Assembly: GCF_913063105.1 (NCBI RefSeq)
Contig: NZ_CAJXYQ010000002.1
Span: 372,001-436,000 of the forward strand
DNA from: an uncultured Draconibacterium sp.
Lineage (GTDB): Bacteria; Bacteroidota; Bacteroidia; Bacteroidales; Prolixibacteraceae
DNA: 64,000 nt
Reading direction: 5' to 3'
Shown: positions 31,468 through 44,316 of the stretch, piece by piece
How positions within the stretch are numbered: position 1 is the first letter of the stretch
How the letters are laid out: each line of letters starts with the position of its first letter
Translations under genes and position numbers: made by a program
Notes under the pieces: generated by a model
The model's database searches: none
The model's input: only the letters and a program-made list of their open reading frames with translations
Told to the model about the DNA's origin: nothing

Positions 31468-32673
31468 AGCATGAAAAATATATTCAAACTAATACTTATG
31501 TTTCTTGTTTCGTTTCTGGTAACAAGCGCCAAAGCTCAAACAACTCCTTTCCTGAATATTATGGACTTTGGAGCAAAAGGAGATGGTTTTACCGACGACA
31601 CTCCGGCTTTATTAAAAGCCATGGAAGCTGCAACCAAATCAGAGGGAACGGTGTATTTTCCACACGGAAATTATTGCATCCATCCGGTTGAAGTGCCAAG
31701 CCATATCACGCTTTTGGGGTACTCGGCCTGGAGTTATGCCAACAAAGACAAAAAAGACGATGATTTTATAGGTAAAACAATTTTAACCGCACTTTCGGGC
31801 GATGCACGTGCTTTGCTCGACTTGGGGAGCAACCGTGGCACACGCATTTTCGGCTTAACGCTCGATGGTAAAAATATTGGAGAAGGAATGCACGGAATTT
31901 ATTGTCGCCATTTGGGATGCGAACAGAATAATTGCATTGAAGATTGCCGCATTCAGAATTTCAGTGGCTCAGGAATCCGCCTGGAACGTTCGTGGGTATT
32001 TTCGGTACGCCGAAATTTGCTGATGTTTAATGGCGAACACGGAATTGACCTGACTGGTGGCTATGATGGCTGGGTTATCGACAACCAGCTAACCGCTAAC
32101 AAAGGCTACGGACTGTTTGCCCGAGGTAAGGCCAAAGAGGGCATGAGCGAAGAACAAATTAATGACCTGAAGTTTTTTGGAACAGCATCGGTAATGGTAA
32201 CTGCCAACCGCATTGAATGGAATAAAAAAGGAGGTATCTACCTAAATGGCTCAAACTCCATGCAAATTACGGGTTGTGCCATCGACCATAATTTTGGCCC
32301 CGGCTTAAAAATATCAAATGGAACAGCGCACACGGTTTCAGGGAATTTATTCCGCAGCAGTGGCGTTGATGCCAAAGGCGATGAGTGCTCACAAATTTGG
32401 CTCGAAAACGTTAAAGGTGCATCGGTAACAGGCAATAGTATTTGGGGCTGGTACAACCGCAAAGAATACAAATTTTCGTACCCATATCCATTTTACGGAA
32501 TTATTGCAAAGAATTTGAAAGGTTGCGTGATTACACAAAACGCCATGTACCACAGCTCAAGCAAAGAAGGCGTTAGCGACCGCGGAGGAAATGAAAGTTC
32601 AATAATAAAGGATAATGCCTATGTTAAGCCTGAAATTGAAGAGACAGAAGGTGGTTTTAGGGTGATAAAATAA
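31465..32673 (+). CDS. Secreted pectate-lyase-superfamily right-handed beta-helix protein
   Basis: 402 residues; the ATG at 31471 (MKNIFK) is an alternative start. Signal peptide to about residue 25. The [24 protein letters not shown] opening is the hallmark of the GH28/GH55/pectate_lyase_3 fold, followed by about ten helix turns (for example GHGIYC-like, [32 protein letters not shown]). Unlike the other three beta-helix proteins of this locus it has no T9SS tail and is short, suggesting a periplasmic enzyme. The sulfatase starts 11 bp downstream. Catalytic activity (lyase or hydrolase on a galactan side chain) is not resolved. Confidence 0.8.
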   Translation: MSMKNIFKLILMFLVSFLVTSAKAQTTPFLNIMDFGAKGDGFTDDTPALLKAMEAATKSEGTVYFPHGNYCIHPVEVPSHITLLGYSAWSYANKDKKDDDFIGKTILTALSGDARALLDLGSNRGTRIFGLTLDGKNIGEGMHGIYCRHLGCEQNNCIEDCRIQNFSGSGIRLERSWVFSVRRNLLMFNGEHGIDLTGGYDGWVIDNQLTANKGYGLFARGKAKEGMSEEQINDLKFFGTASVMVTANRIEWNKKGGIYLNGSNSMQITGCAIDHNFGPGLKISNGTAHTVSGNLFRSSGVDAKGDECSQIWLENVKGASVTGNSIWGWYNRKEYKFSYPYPFYGIIAKNLKGCVITQNAMYHSSSKEGVSDRGGNESSIIKDNAYVKPEIEETEGGFRVIK

Positions 32674-32684
32674 ATACGATAGTT

Positions 32685-34511
32685 ATGAATAAAACAGTTG
32701 TTATACTATTGGCCTTTCTTGCTTGCCAGTTATTTGGAAAAATTGCCGAAGCGCAACAACCAAATGTGTTGTACATACTAACCGACGACCACCGCTACGA
32801 TGCTGTGCGTGCATTTAACCAGATGTTGCACGGCCGCGATATGAGTGAATTGGGCTATGTGGAATCGCCACAAACCGACCGGCTAACAAAAATGGGAACC
32901 ACCTTTATAAATACCTATTGCCAGGCACAGGGCTGTGCTCCATCACGTGCGTCTTTGCATTATGGTCGCTATCCGTTTCGCTCGGGCGTTTACGAATTTG
33001 AATACCATAACAATAATGCCGGGCACTGTCAGCCTACTTTACCTGAACAAATGGCAGACTTAGGTTACCAAACTTTTCATGTTGGCAAATTGGGCGTTCG
33101 TATAAAAACCGTAGAAAACGGTCGGGTAAAACCACATCAGATTTACCAAACCGACATAAAGTTTAAAACCATGCATTTAGACGGATTTACTGCATGGGGA
33201 AAGGATAACTTTACCGAAGTTGATGGCAAAAAGCTGGAAGAGCCAATCAGAAATATGAACTTTTTTGTAACGCCTGACGGCAAATTTCAATACAATTCAT
33301 TTCAACTGGAGAAGGAGCGTCCGGAGTTGGCAGGAAATACTGAAAAAGCTTTTAAAAAGTATGACATCCTTCGTCATTACAACAAAAAGAAACCAAAGAA
33401 AATGGATACCGGAATGATTATTTCCGGTGTAAGTTCACGTCCGGCAGGTGAAAACCGCGATGGTTTTTACACTTCTGTTTTAGCTGATTATTTGAAAACT
33501 GAAAATGAAAAATTCACTATTGGTTCGCAAACGGTTGATGGTGTAAACCCTTCGAAACCAATATTTATTCATCTGGGTTACGATTTTCCGCATACGCCAG
33601 TTTTACCACCGGCCGATTACCGTGCGCGTTTTCAAAAGCATAAATACAAAGTGCCACAATACAGCCAAAAGGAATTTGATTCCATGGCCAAACAAATGCA
33701 AAAGCAGGTTGAGGCAGGTTTTTCCGACCATTATTCCGATGAAGAAAAGCAAAAGTTTATTCAGGATTACTACGCCTTTTGTGCGTATGGCGACGATTTG
33801 GTGGGCAAGGCAGCCGATGCATTTATCGAATACAGCGAAAAACACAAGCAGGAATGGATGATTATTTATGTGCATGGCGACCACGGCTGGAAATTAAACG
33901 ACCACGGTTCGGTATCGAAATTCACGCCCTGGGATGTGGATTGCCACAATCCGATTGTTGTGGTTGCGTCGGATAAAAAGCGTTTTCCTGCCGGGAAGGT
34001 GGTTACCAATTTTACCGAATTTGTTGATGTGGTACCAACGGCATTGGCAGCAGCCGGAGCGAACCTAAAATCGGATAAATTTGACTATTTAGACGGCTTG
34101 GATTTGGCAGCAGTAGCATCGGGCATCGCACCGGTTCGCGATTACGTAATTGGCGAAAGCCATGCGGTTACTGGGCCACGCGCTTTTATTCGTACCAAAG
34201 AGTATATATTCTCGATGCAAACCCGCCCCGATAAAACACGAGGAAAAAATATGGAGTGGGCACGTAATGCCACATACGAAGAATTAGACCCTGCTTTGTA
34301 TCATTTTAGCCAAGACCCGAATGAAGTAAATAACCTGGCCTTTAATGAAGAATACCAGAAAGTCGCTCAGGCAATGAAAGAAAAATTAATAAATATTGTA
34401 CTTGGCGACAACCGGGTTGAGGTGTGCTGGGGACCCAAAGCTGATGGAACAAAAGTGTACCGCAGCAACTTTGCACCTGGTGCGCATGATTATAAATTAG
34501 AGTTGGATTAA
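32685..34511 (+). CDS. Secreted S1 sulfatase with CAPSR active site (long form)
   Basis: 608 residues. Signal peptide to about residue 24. [10 protein letters not shown] metal ligands near the N-terminus, formylglycine motif CAPSRAS at Cys84, GKLGVRIK in place of the usual GKWHL, and [12 protein letters not shown] for the C-terminal metal ligands. The insert between about 130 and 260 is longer than in the other sulfatases here and is rich in Lys, so this enzyme probably recognises a larger or differently branched substrate. It lies 11 bp after the beta-helix gene and 32 bp before the next one, in one operon. Subfamily not assigned. Confidence 0.88.
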   Translation: MNKTVVILLAFLACQLFGKIAEAQQPNVLYILTDDHRYDAVRAFNQMLHGRDMSELGYVESPQTDRLTKMGTTFINTYCQAQGCAPSRASLHYGRYPFRSGVYEFEYHNNNAGHCQPTLPEQMADLGYQTFHVGKLGVRIKTVENGRVKPHQIYQTDIKFKTMHLDGFTAWGKDNFTEVDGKKLEEPIRNMNFFVTPDGKFQYNSFQLEKERPELAGNTEKAFKKYDILRHYNKKKPKKMDTGMIISGVSSRPAGENRDGFYTSVLADYLKTENEKFTIGSQTVDGVNPSKPIFIHLGYDFPHTPVLPPADYRARFQKHKYKVPQYSQKEFDSMAKQMQKQVEAGFSDHYSDEEKQKFIQDYYAFCAYGDDLVGKAADAFIEYSEKHKQEWMIIYVHGDHGWKLNDHGSVSKFTPWDVDCHNPIVVVASDKKRFPAGKVVTNFTEFVDVVPTALAAAGANLKSDKFDYLDGLDLAAVASGIAPVRDYVIGESHAVTGPRAFIRTKEYIFSMQTRPDKTRGKNMEWARNATYEELDPALYHFSQDPNEVNNLAFNEEYQKVAQAMKEKLINIVLGDNRVEVCWGPKADGTKVYRSNFAPGAHDYKLELD

Positions 34512-34543
34512 ACAGATTGAAGCAATCTAAATCATACTGAAAC

Positions 34544-36964
34544 ATGAGAGAACTTTTTCTATCAATAACAATACTGTTTAGCCTCCAACTCTCCGCCCAA
34601 ACCATCTTCGAAGAAAATTTCGATAGCCTGGCAACAGGAACCGATTTAACCACCTTAGGCTACGAACTTTCGCAGAAACCAACATACGACGGAACGGTTA
34701 CCGTAACGGTTTTTGATGATAGTGGAAACAAAGTTGCAAGAATGCTTGCCAGCCCAAGCGGTTCGGCAGGTATGCAAATAGAAAAAACCATCGATGTTGA
34801 AGCACAGGTAATTTATACCTTTGAGATGCTTAGCAAAGGCCCCTACAAAAGGCAACTCAGGGTTTATTCTGAAAATGATGCATTGTTGGCTTCTACTGAA
34901 GACTATAAACCATCGACGACTGAAGAAGAAACGCTTTGGAAAAATATGTCGCTTACCTTTCTAAGCGATGCAACTACAACAAAGGTTAAAATAGCCCTCC
35001 ATCATTATTGGTCGGGCACCATTGATATGGACAGTATAAAAGTGACCAAAATTGGTGAGCCAGGTTCGCAAACATCGTATTACTTAAGCAGCAGCGAAGG
35101 CGATGATAGCAACGACGGAACCATAAATAATCCATGGAAATCGCTTGATAAAATCAGCTCGGCATTTCTCTTTCCGGGCGATTCGGTTCTATTTAAACGT
35201 GGCGACCGCTTCGATGGACATTTTGTGGTAAATGGCTCCGGAAATGAAGAAAAACCGATTTTGATTACTTCGTATGGCGAGGGTGATTTACCAATCATTA
35301 CAGGCCAGGTTGGCGAAGCCGGTGGTGGCGATTACCAGGAAGCAATTCTGGTGGAAAACAAAGACAATCTGATTTTTGATGGGCTGGAGATTCAAAACGA
35401 ACGCATTATTTCGCGGAGCGGAGTTTCCGACACCGATGCTTACGGAATATATGTGAAAAATTCGGGAACCAAAGTGATGAATAACCTGCTGTTCAGAAAC
35501 ATGACTTTTAAAAATGTATTTGCGGCTGAACCTATGCTCAACCCTGAAGATTTTGACAAAATTCAGGTTTCGGGTTTAGCTTTTCATTCAACAAAAAATA
35601 CCGAAACAGGCAAGGAGAAAAATATAAACGGCATTGAGGTTAAAGATTCCTATTTTGGAAATTTGCAACGCCTTGGAATCAAGTTTTCGCACAGTGGAGG
35701 CAACGAGGGAATTGGCAACGACTCCATTAACCGCAACATGAATATTCATATACATAACAACGAATTTTATTACAATGGTGGAACGGGAGTACTTCCCAAC
35801 GGAACCTATAACTGTTTAATCGAAAACAATATTTTCGACCACCCGGGCGCTGATATTGACCCACGAATGCCGGCTCGTGGAAGCGCCATTTGGAACTACA
35901 AAGCCATAAATACCATTATGCAATACAATACTGTAATAAGTGCGAATGGTTATTTAGATTCATACGGAATTCATATTGATAAACACAATAAAAACACCTT
36001 TGTACAATACAACTACATGGTGGATTGTATTGGCGGATTTGTTGAAATCCTGGCTAACAATACAAACGCGGTTTACCGTTTTAATGTAAGTGTAAATAGC
36101 GGTTACCGCTATTCAAGTGGGGTTTCTACCTGGAAAGCGGGCAGTAGTACCATTTATATTTATTCCGACCGCTGGACTGAAGAAAATCAGGCAGGTTTGA
36201 TGTTAAGCGATGGGGTTTATGTGTACAATAATACCGTAGTAATGGATTATGCTTTCGAAACCACCTTTAATGTGGATGCCAAAAACATGTTCATTTACAA
36301 CAATATTTTTTCGTCAACCAACGGTGCAAAAATGGGCTACCTCGAATGCCGGGTAAGAGAAAACGACACGCCATTTACAATGCAAAATAACCTCTACGAG
36401 GGCGATGTAAACCCGGCCTGGATTGAATACGATACGAATCCAATTTCTGGAGCTTCGGAGTTTAAAGGGGTAGGCACAGACAAAATGGCCTATTACCTAA
36501 ACGAAAACAGCGACGCAATTAATGCCGGAGTTGCTATAAGCGGTCCGGTTGTGCCAAATGCCGGTTATGGTGTATTTATAAATATTCCCCCTTACCCAAC
36601 TGTCGATTTTTACGGAAATGCCATCGACCTTTCGTCGGGCACCCCAAATATTGGTGCATGTAATACCAAAGACGGAATTGTGGGCTTAAATTCAATAATT
36701 GAAGATGATTACGATTGGTTGATTTATCCCAAGCCGGCTGATTCAAGCATCCATTTTGTTCACAAAGGAGACATATTTGGTGAAATGCAAATTTCGCTTG
36801 TAAACCTTAAAGGACAGGTTGTACAAACCGAACTCAAAAAACTCTTAGTTAACCAAAACGAATTTAATTTACAGTTGAACACGAACCTCCAAAACGGAAT
36901 TTATATTGTGAATATTCGCGGCAATGAAAGAGCTTATAGCAGGCGAATCCTCTGGCACAAATAG
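34544..36964 (+). CDS. Secreted beta-helix protein with N-terminal binding module and T9SS tail
   Basis: 806 residues with a signal peptide (about 1-19). Residues 20-165 form a jelly-roll, carbohydrate-binding-like module (ENFDSLATG opening, WSGTIDMDSIKV end). A right-handed beta-helix (about 175-690) opens with YYLSSSEGDDSNDGT and PGDSVLFKRGDRFDG, a pattern common in secreted polysaccharide lyase-like proteins. The last ~80 residues are a T9SS type-A sorting domain (LIYPKPADSS, NLKGQVVQTE, LQNGIYIVNI). Predicted to be exported and anchored on the cell surface, as are the products at 18885 and, if intact, 21706. An adjacent ferredoxin gene begins 44 bp downstream. Confidence 0.8.
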   Translation: MRELFLSITILFSLQLSAQTIFEENFDSLATGTDLTTLGYELSQKPTYDGTVTVTVFDDSGNKVARMLASPSGSAGMQIEKTIDVEAQVIYTFEMLSKGPYKRQLRVYSENDALLASTEDYKPSTTEEETLWKNMSLTFLSDATTTKVKIALHHYWSGTIDMDSIKVTKIGEPGSQTSYYLSSSEGDDSNDGTINNPWKSLDKISSAFLFPGDSVLFKRGDRFDGHFVVNGSGNEEKPILITSYGEGDLPIITGQVGEAGGGDYQEAILVENKDNLIFDGLEIQNERIISRSGVSDTDAYGIYVKNSGTKVMNNLLFRNMTFKNVFAAEPMLNPEDFDKIQVSGLAFHSTKNTETGKEKNINGIEVKDSYFGNLQRLGIKFSHSGGNEGIGNDSINRNMNIHIHNNEFYYNGGTGVLPNGTYNCLIENNIFDHPGADIDPRMPARGSAIWNYKAINTIMQYNTVISANGYLDSYGIHIDKHNKNTFVQYNYMVDCIGGFVEILANNTNAVYRFNVSVNSGYRYSSGVSTWKAGSSTIYIYSDRWTEENQAGLMLSDGVYVYNNTVVMDYAFETTFNVDAKNMFIYNNIFSSTNGAKMGYLECRVRENDTPFTMQNNLYEGDVNPAWIEYDTNPISGASEFKGVGTDKMAYYLNENSDAINAGVAISGPVVPNAGYGVFINIPPYPTVDFYGNAIDLSSGTPNIGACNTKDGIVGLNSIIEDDYDWLIYPKPADSSIHFVHKGDIFGEMQISLVNLKGQVVQTELKKLLVNQNEFNLQLNTNLQNGIYIVNIRGNERAYSRRILWHK

Positions 36965-37008
36965 AAGTGAAGGAAAGAATAAAGAATAAAAAAACGAACA
37001 TAGTACTT

Positions 37009-37188
37009 ATGCAAAACCTGAAAATAAATATGGAACTGTGTATGCACTGCGACATTTGCATCACAGTTTGTGCAAAAGTAAATGCCATCTCGAAAGTGAA
37101 TAACGTTTATGTGCTCGATAACAACAAATGTGAAAAATGTGGAGCCTGCGTAAACATGTGTGTTGTGCAGGCTATTGAGGAGGTTTAG
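37009..37188 (+). CDS. Small 2[4Fe-4S] ferredoxin-like protein, copy 1
   Basis: 59 residues from the ATG at 37009. The frame opens earlier (36967), but the duplicate at 38407 aligns only from this ATG, which settles the start. Two CxxCxxCxxxC clusters: Cys11, 14, 17, 21 and Cys41, 44, 47, 51, the classic bacterial dicluster ferredoxin layout, cytoplasmic. It differs from copy 2 at six positions (53 of 59 identical). It follows the T9SS beta-helix gene by 44 bp, an unusual partner for a polysaccharide operon. One possible role is electron supply to a radical-SAM enzyme such as a sulfatase-maturing enzyme, but none was seen nearby; this is speculation. Confidence 0.85.
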   Translation: MQNLKINMELCMHCDICITVCAKVNAISKVNNVYVLDNNKCEKCGACVNMCVVQAIEEV

Positions 37189-37205
37189 GTTGATTATGCC
37201 TCCTC
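37177..37205 (+). terminator. Hairpin overlapping the end of ferredoxin copy 1
   Basis: GAGGAGG (37177-37183) and CCTCCTC (37199-37205) form a 7-bp stem across the stop codon, followed by a short T-rich stretch. Copy 2 lacks the right arm, so the structure is not conserved between the duplicates. Confidence 0.4.
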
Positions 37206-37361
37206 CTGTAATGGTTTTTGATTGTTGAGTATTTGTTTAAAATAATAATATGTTTTATAGCATAAGGATTCAATGTAAAGAGATGATTTTTTTTTAAAAG
37301 TTTGTGTCTCTTTAATTAACAACCAAATAATTAATGTAAACTCATTTTTATTTTAATTGCT

Positions 37362-37979
37362 ATGAAATTAAATACTTTAATTCTCTTATTGTTACTTGTC
37401 AATATTGCCAACGCACAAGTAAAGAAAGAATATCTTAATTATGATTACTTTAATCACTCATATCAATACCTGAACAAAGATTATAGTATAACGATTCAAG
37501 ATTCAGTATTTCAACGATTTGTAAAAGAATTTAAATTTATACCCGAAAGAATTAAATCTTATAACGATTCACTATCTGTAATTCTTTGCGGTGAATTTGG
37601 AAATTGGGATCAGGTACGAATAGCCAAACATCGGATAACATTTTCCTGGCAAAGATTAGGCTATATTTTGTGGATGAGTGCAGAAGAATCCGAAGAATTT
37701 GGTAGACACCAGTCTTTCATTCATCCTTACAGCCTGTATAAACATATTATATATCAGGAAGATAAGTGGAGTTCAGACACAAAACGGCTAATTAGAAACC
37801 TACGAGATGAAGTAGCAGCAGTAACTAACATCCAAGAGATTGATAAATTGGAGACAAAAGAGCTTTTAAAATTATCACTCATCCATAGTCCTGACCGAAT
37901 TAAAGATTATGCTAAATTTAAAAGTGAGAATTCACAATGTACAGGGAAAGGTTGTGGTAGAGAAGATTGTTGTAAATAG
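37362..37979 (+). CDS. Orphan secreted protein with Cys-rich tail, function unknown
   Basis: 205 residues with a signal peptide (cleavage near ANAQ, about residue 19). No family is recognised. The mature part is mixed helical and strand, with a WQRLGYILWMSAEESEEFGRH segment. It ends in CTGKGCGREDCCK, five cysteines within about 13 residues that could bind metal or form disulfides. Its base composition is clearly more AT-rich than the PUL genes on either side. It lies between two ferredoxin copies and has its own terminator (38047-38090), consistent with an inserted segment. A 173-bp gap before it holds no other gene. Confidence 0.7.
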   Translation: MKLNTLILLLLLVNIANAQVKKEYLNYDYFNHSYQYLNKDYSITIQDSVFQRFVKEFKFIPERIKSYNDSLSVILCGEFGNWDQVRIAKHRITFSWQRLGYILWMSAEESEEFGRHQSFIHPYSLYKHIIYQEDKWSSDTKRLIRNLRDEVAAVTNIQEIDKLETKELLKLSLIHSPDRIKDYAKFKSENSQCTGKGCGREDCCK

Positions 37980-38046
37980 AAAAGTTAAAGCTAAATTTTT
38001 ATGAAAAATATTTAAACTTAATATTGTCAATCCTTAAACAAATAAT

Positions 38047-38090
38047 CGTTGAATTTTATTAATTAATAAGCACCTATTCAACGGTTTTTT
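38047..38090 (+). terminator. Terminator after the orphan secreted gene
   Basis: 8-bp stem CGTTGAAT (38047-38054) / ATTCAACG (38076-38083) with an AT-rich loop, followed by G and six T. About 70 bp after the stop codon at 37979. Confidence 0.8.
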
Positions 38091-38193
38091 GTTTACATCC
38101 TTTTTCCCTTTTTTGCCTTTGTTGTCATATTTTTTATAAGTGTATTTGCTGAATTTATAACAGATATAGATTGAGGTGAATATAAATCAATAA

Positions 38194-38358
38194 AATGCCA
38201 CAAAGCAGTGGTTTTGTGCGCTTACAGGAGAGTTTCCCAAAGAAGAAAAGCTGGTGTTTCCATGCAAATATGGATTTTGGGAATATCGGCCGTGGCGAAA
38301 TGAGGCCGATACAGTTTTGATTATTCGGGGTTTGAAAAATACTGATTTAGCAAAATAG
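38194..38358 (+). pseudogene. Decayed 3' fragment of an unidentified gene
   Basis: A frame of about 54 codons ending at TAG 38356-38358 has strongly protein-like composition (ATKQWFCALTGEF, LVFPCKYGFWEYRPW, ADTVLIIRGLKN). It has no start codon and a stop (TAA 38191-38193) immediately upstream. It reads like the C-terminal end of a larger protein whose 5' part has been deleted. The family is not recognised. It sits 48 bp before the second ferredoxin. Confidence 0.5.
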
Positions 38359-38406
38359 GAGAGTGAGCAATTTGATTTATCAAAATTAATTCTATCAAAA
38401 GTACTA

Positions 38407-38586
38407 ATGCAAAACCTGGAAATAAATATGGAACTGTGTATGCACTGCGACATTTGCATCACAGTTTGTGCAAAAGTTCATGCCATTACAAAAGTGAATA
38501 TCGTTTATGTACTCGATAACGACAAATGCGACAAATGTGGAGCCTGTGTAAACATGTGTGTTGTGCAGGCTATTGAGGAGGTTTAG
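38407..38586 (+). CDS. Small 2[4Fe-4S] ferredoxin-like protein, copy 2
   Basis: 59 residues, ATG 38407 to TAG 38584-38586. All eight cluster cysteines are kept at the same positions as in copy 1 (37009). Substitutions relative to copy 1: K5E, N25H, S28T, N32I, N39D, E42D, mostly conservative, so both copies look functional. Similarity to copy 1 continues 11 bp past the stop codon (TAGGTTGATTA) and then ends, marking a duplicated unit of roughly 195 bp. No downstream partner: 370 bp of non-coding sequence follows before the lacZ-like GH2 gene. Confidence 0.8.
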   Translation: MQNLEINMELCMHCDICITVCAKVHAITKVNIVYVLDNDKCDKCGACVNMCVVQAIEEV

Positions 38587-38735
38587 GTTGATTACAACAA
38601 CTTCTGAACGGGCCTGTTCGCTTTGCTCGTGTGCTAATGGTTTAGGTAGTAGTATTTCATGGTCTCAGAGCCATGGGTTTTCTATTTGTTGCAGCAGCTT
38701 AATTGGCCCAACTCAAGTTTATACACCCCTATTTT

Positions 38736-38774
38736 AAGGCTAAAAGCCCACTTTTAAGACAGGTTTTTAGCCTT
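38736..38774 (+). terminator. Inverted repeat, probable terminator upstream of lacZ-like gene
   Basis: 10-bp stem AAGGCTAAAA (38736-38745) / TTTTAGCCTT (38765-38774), the T-rich right arm giving weak terminator character. It closes the ferredoxin segment. A smaller hairpin CATGGT/GCCATG at about 38660-38677 precedes it. Confidence 0.5.
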
Positions 38775-38821
38775 ATCTTGCGTTGATTTAAAACCTAATC
38801 GTATGCTAAATTTTTTGATAA

Positions 38822-42163
<3,342 letters not shown>

Positions 42164-42254
42164 ATACATAACAACCGGTTAAGTCGGCCACCGAGGCGTA
42201 AGGAAAAGGTTTCATTTCTTATCATAGTTTAAGGATTTTCGAGAATATGCACGA

Positions 42255-42262
42255 TACCTTTG
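42255..42262 (+). promoter_or_regulatory. Bacteroidota -7 box TACCTTTG
   Basis: Exact TAnnTTTG match 26 bp before the ATG at 42289. The spacing is like that of the boxes at 47687 and 52149. Confidence 0.5.
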
Positions 42263-42288
42263 TACTGGATATTTACCAGACATGAGAT

Positions 42289-43173
42289 ATGAAAAGAAAA
42301 GACTTTATGCTTAAAATGCTGGCAGCTTTGCCTGCAACCTCAATTGCTATGAATTTAACTGAATTAAAAACACTCGCCGGCTCGTTGGAAGCTACCCCAA
42401 AAATGCCGGTACTTTTTTTGGGACATGGCAGCCCCATGAATGCCATCGAAGAAAACAAATTTGTACAGGGATTTCGAAAAATATCGAATGGCATCGAGAG
42501 TCCAAAGGCAATTTTGTGTATTTCAGCGCATTGGGAAACGCAGGGGACAAAGGTTACGGCCATGCAAAATCCACGAACTATTCACGACTTTGGAGGTTTC
42601 CCTAAAACCTTGTATGAAGTGCAGTACCCGGCACCTGGTAATCCGCAGCTGGCGAAAGAAGTTAGCGAAATCAGCAAAACTTCTGGCATACAACTGGATG
42701 AGAGTTGGGGCCTCGATCATGGTGCATGGTCGGTAATAAAACACATGTACCCCCAAGCTGATGTTCCTGTAATTCAGCTGAGCCTTGATTACGCCAAAAC
42801 ACCACAGCAACACTACGAACTGGCAAAGGAATTGACACCGCTTCGTTCAAAAGGCATTTTAATTGTGGGCAGCGGAAATCTGGTGCACAACCTGGGGGCA
42901 ATCGACTGGCGCAAATTAAACGAATCTTACGCTTTTGACTGGGCAAAAGAGGCCAGTGCAAAAATGAACCGCTTTATTTTAAATGGTGATCACCAGAATC
43001 TAATTGCTTACAAAAAACACGGTAAGGCTTTTGAATTGGCCATTCCAACGCCCGAACATTATTTGCCTTTGTTGTATGTACTGGCATTACAGCAAAAAAA
43101 CGAAACAGTATACCTTTTTAATGATGAGCCACTTGGTGGTTCGTTAACAATGACTTCGGTTCGGATTGGTTAA
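42289..43173 (+). CDS. ygiD: LigB-type extradiol dioxygenase (4,5-DOPA dioxygenase family)
   Basis: 294 residues. The family pattern is complete: LFLGHGSPMNA, CISAHWET, HDFGGFPKTLY, LDHGAWS, VGSGNLVHNLGAI and PTPEHYLPLLYV, with the His/Glu metal ligands of class III extradiol dioxygenases. The N-terminus (MKRKDFMLKMLAALPAT...) resembles a short Tat-like or signal-like leader not present in E. coli YgiD, so the enzyme may be exported or the leader may be vestigial. The family opens catechol rings such as L-DOPA in vitro; the natural substrate is unknown. The AraC regulator starts 117 bp downstream. Gene symbol given by family resemblance. Confidence 0.88.
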   Translation: MKRKDFMLKMLAALPATSIAMNLTELKTLAGSLEATPKMPVLFLGHGSPMNAIEENKFVQGFRKISNGIESPKAILCISAHWETQGTKVTAMQNPRTIHDFGGFPKTLYEVQYPAPGNPQLAKEVSEISKTSGIQLDESWGLDHGAWSVIKHMYPQADVPVIQLSLDYAKTPQQHYELAKELTPLRSKGILIVGSGNLVHNLGAIDWRKLNESYAFDWAKEASAKMNRFILNGDHQNLIAYKKHGKAFELAIPTPEHYLPLLYVLALQQKNETVYLFNDEPLGGSLTMTSVRIG

Positions 43174-43290
43174 TAATTAGCGGCTATTTGATGGCCAATT
43201 ATCCTGAAATAGCTCGCTTTAGTGAAGTAGAATTGGTAACCTTTTATAAACGATTAAAAATAAACACGATATTAATTCTATATTTAGAAG

Positions 43291-44154
43291 ATGAATTCTG
43301 GCATCAGAAAATATCGTTTTATGGATGGTTTAAACCATGAGTTTGAACTGCTTGACTTGGGCGAGCGTTTTGAAGAAAAAAGTGCCCTGATGACTGTGCC
43401 TCACCGTGCCCAGTTCTACCATATTATTTGGATTGAAAAAGGGAAGGGGACACATTATGTGGATTTTGATCCCATTGAGCTGGAAGATAATATGGTGATT
43501 TTTATTCCGTACAACAGTGTAAATCAATTTGATAAAAACGGAACCTACAAGGGCAGGGCTATTATTTTTACCGACGATTTTTTCTCGAAAAACGAACAGG
43601 ATAACCGCTTTCTTCGCTCAAGTATTTTGTTTAGCGATCTTTACCCAACAGGTATTGTGCGGGTTAATCCACAGTTTTCTGATTTACAGGTGTTTCTGAA
43701 TGCCATAGAAACCGAATTTTTAAAAGAATACGATCGTGCCCAGTTTCAGATTTTGCATAACATGTTGCATATTTTTTTGTTGCAAGCCGAACGAGAATTA
43801 CGCAAACAGGGGCATAAAGAACTAAAACCAAGTATAAACCTTGATTATGTTATTCTTTTTAAAGATTTACTGGAGCAAAACTACAGAAAAGAAAAGTCAG
43901 TTAATAAATATGCCGCTGATTTGAGTATTTCGGATAAGCAACTGCACAAAGCCACAAAAGCCTTGTTTGATAAAACACCCAAACAGGTAATTGATGAGCG
44001 CGTGTTGTTGGAAGCCAAACGACTTGTGGTACACACTGCCTTAAGTATTAAAGAAATTGCCTACGAGTTGGGTTATGACGAGCCAACAAATTTTATCAAA
44101 TATTTCAGAAAACACACTGGGGTAACGCCTTCTGAGTTTCGCGCTTCCTTCTAA
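43291..44154 (+). CDS. AraC-family transcriptional regulator
   Basis: 287 residues. N-terminal cupin-like sensor (about 20-160: QFYHIIWIEKGKGTHYVDFDPIEL) and C-terminal double helix-turn-helix (about 190-287), with KYAADLSISDKQLHKATK in the first HTH and IKEIAYELGYDEPTNFIKYFRKHTGVTPSEFR in the second, the standard AraC signature. No transmembrane or two-component domain. It is flanked by the DOPA-type dioxygenase and the SnoaL-like gene, both on the same strand, and could regulate either. Inducer unknown. Confidence 0.9.
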   Translation: MNSGIRKYRFMDGLNHEFELLDLGERFEEKSALMTVPHRAQFYHIIWIEKGKGTHYVDFDPIELEDNMVIFIPYNSVNQFDKNGTYKGRAIIFTDDFFSKNEQDNRFLRSSILFSDLYPTGIVRVNPQFSDLQVFLNAIETEFLKEYDRAQFQILHNMLHIFLLQAERELRKQGHKELKPSINLDYVILFKDLLEQNYRKEKSVNKYAADLSISDKQLHKATKALFDKTPKQVIDERVLLEAKRLVVHTALSIKEIAYELGYDEPTNFIKYFRKHTGVTPSEFRASF

Positions 44155-44316
44155 TTGCTCCTGTTAACTTGTTTTTTTATCAGTGTTTTGATTGTGCAAT
44201 GCCGCATGCCCGGGAGAAATCTACCTTACTTGGGCGTAAATTTACCTTTCGCAGATTTTCATTTCCCTTCATTTTTGCATGGTAGAATTTTAGTAACAAC
44301 AAAATAAATTATCACC

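Noticed and set aside
38655..38680. tRNA-like hairpin around CATGGTCTCAGAGCCATG
   Set aside because: No acceptor stem, T-loop GTTCRA or CCA end; only one short imperfect stem.
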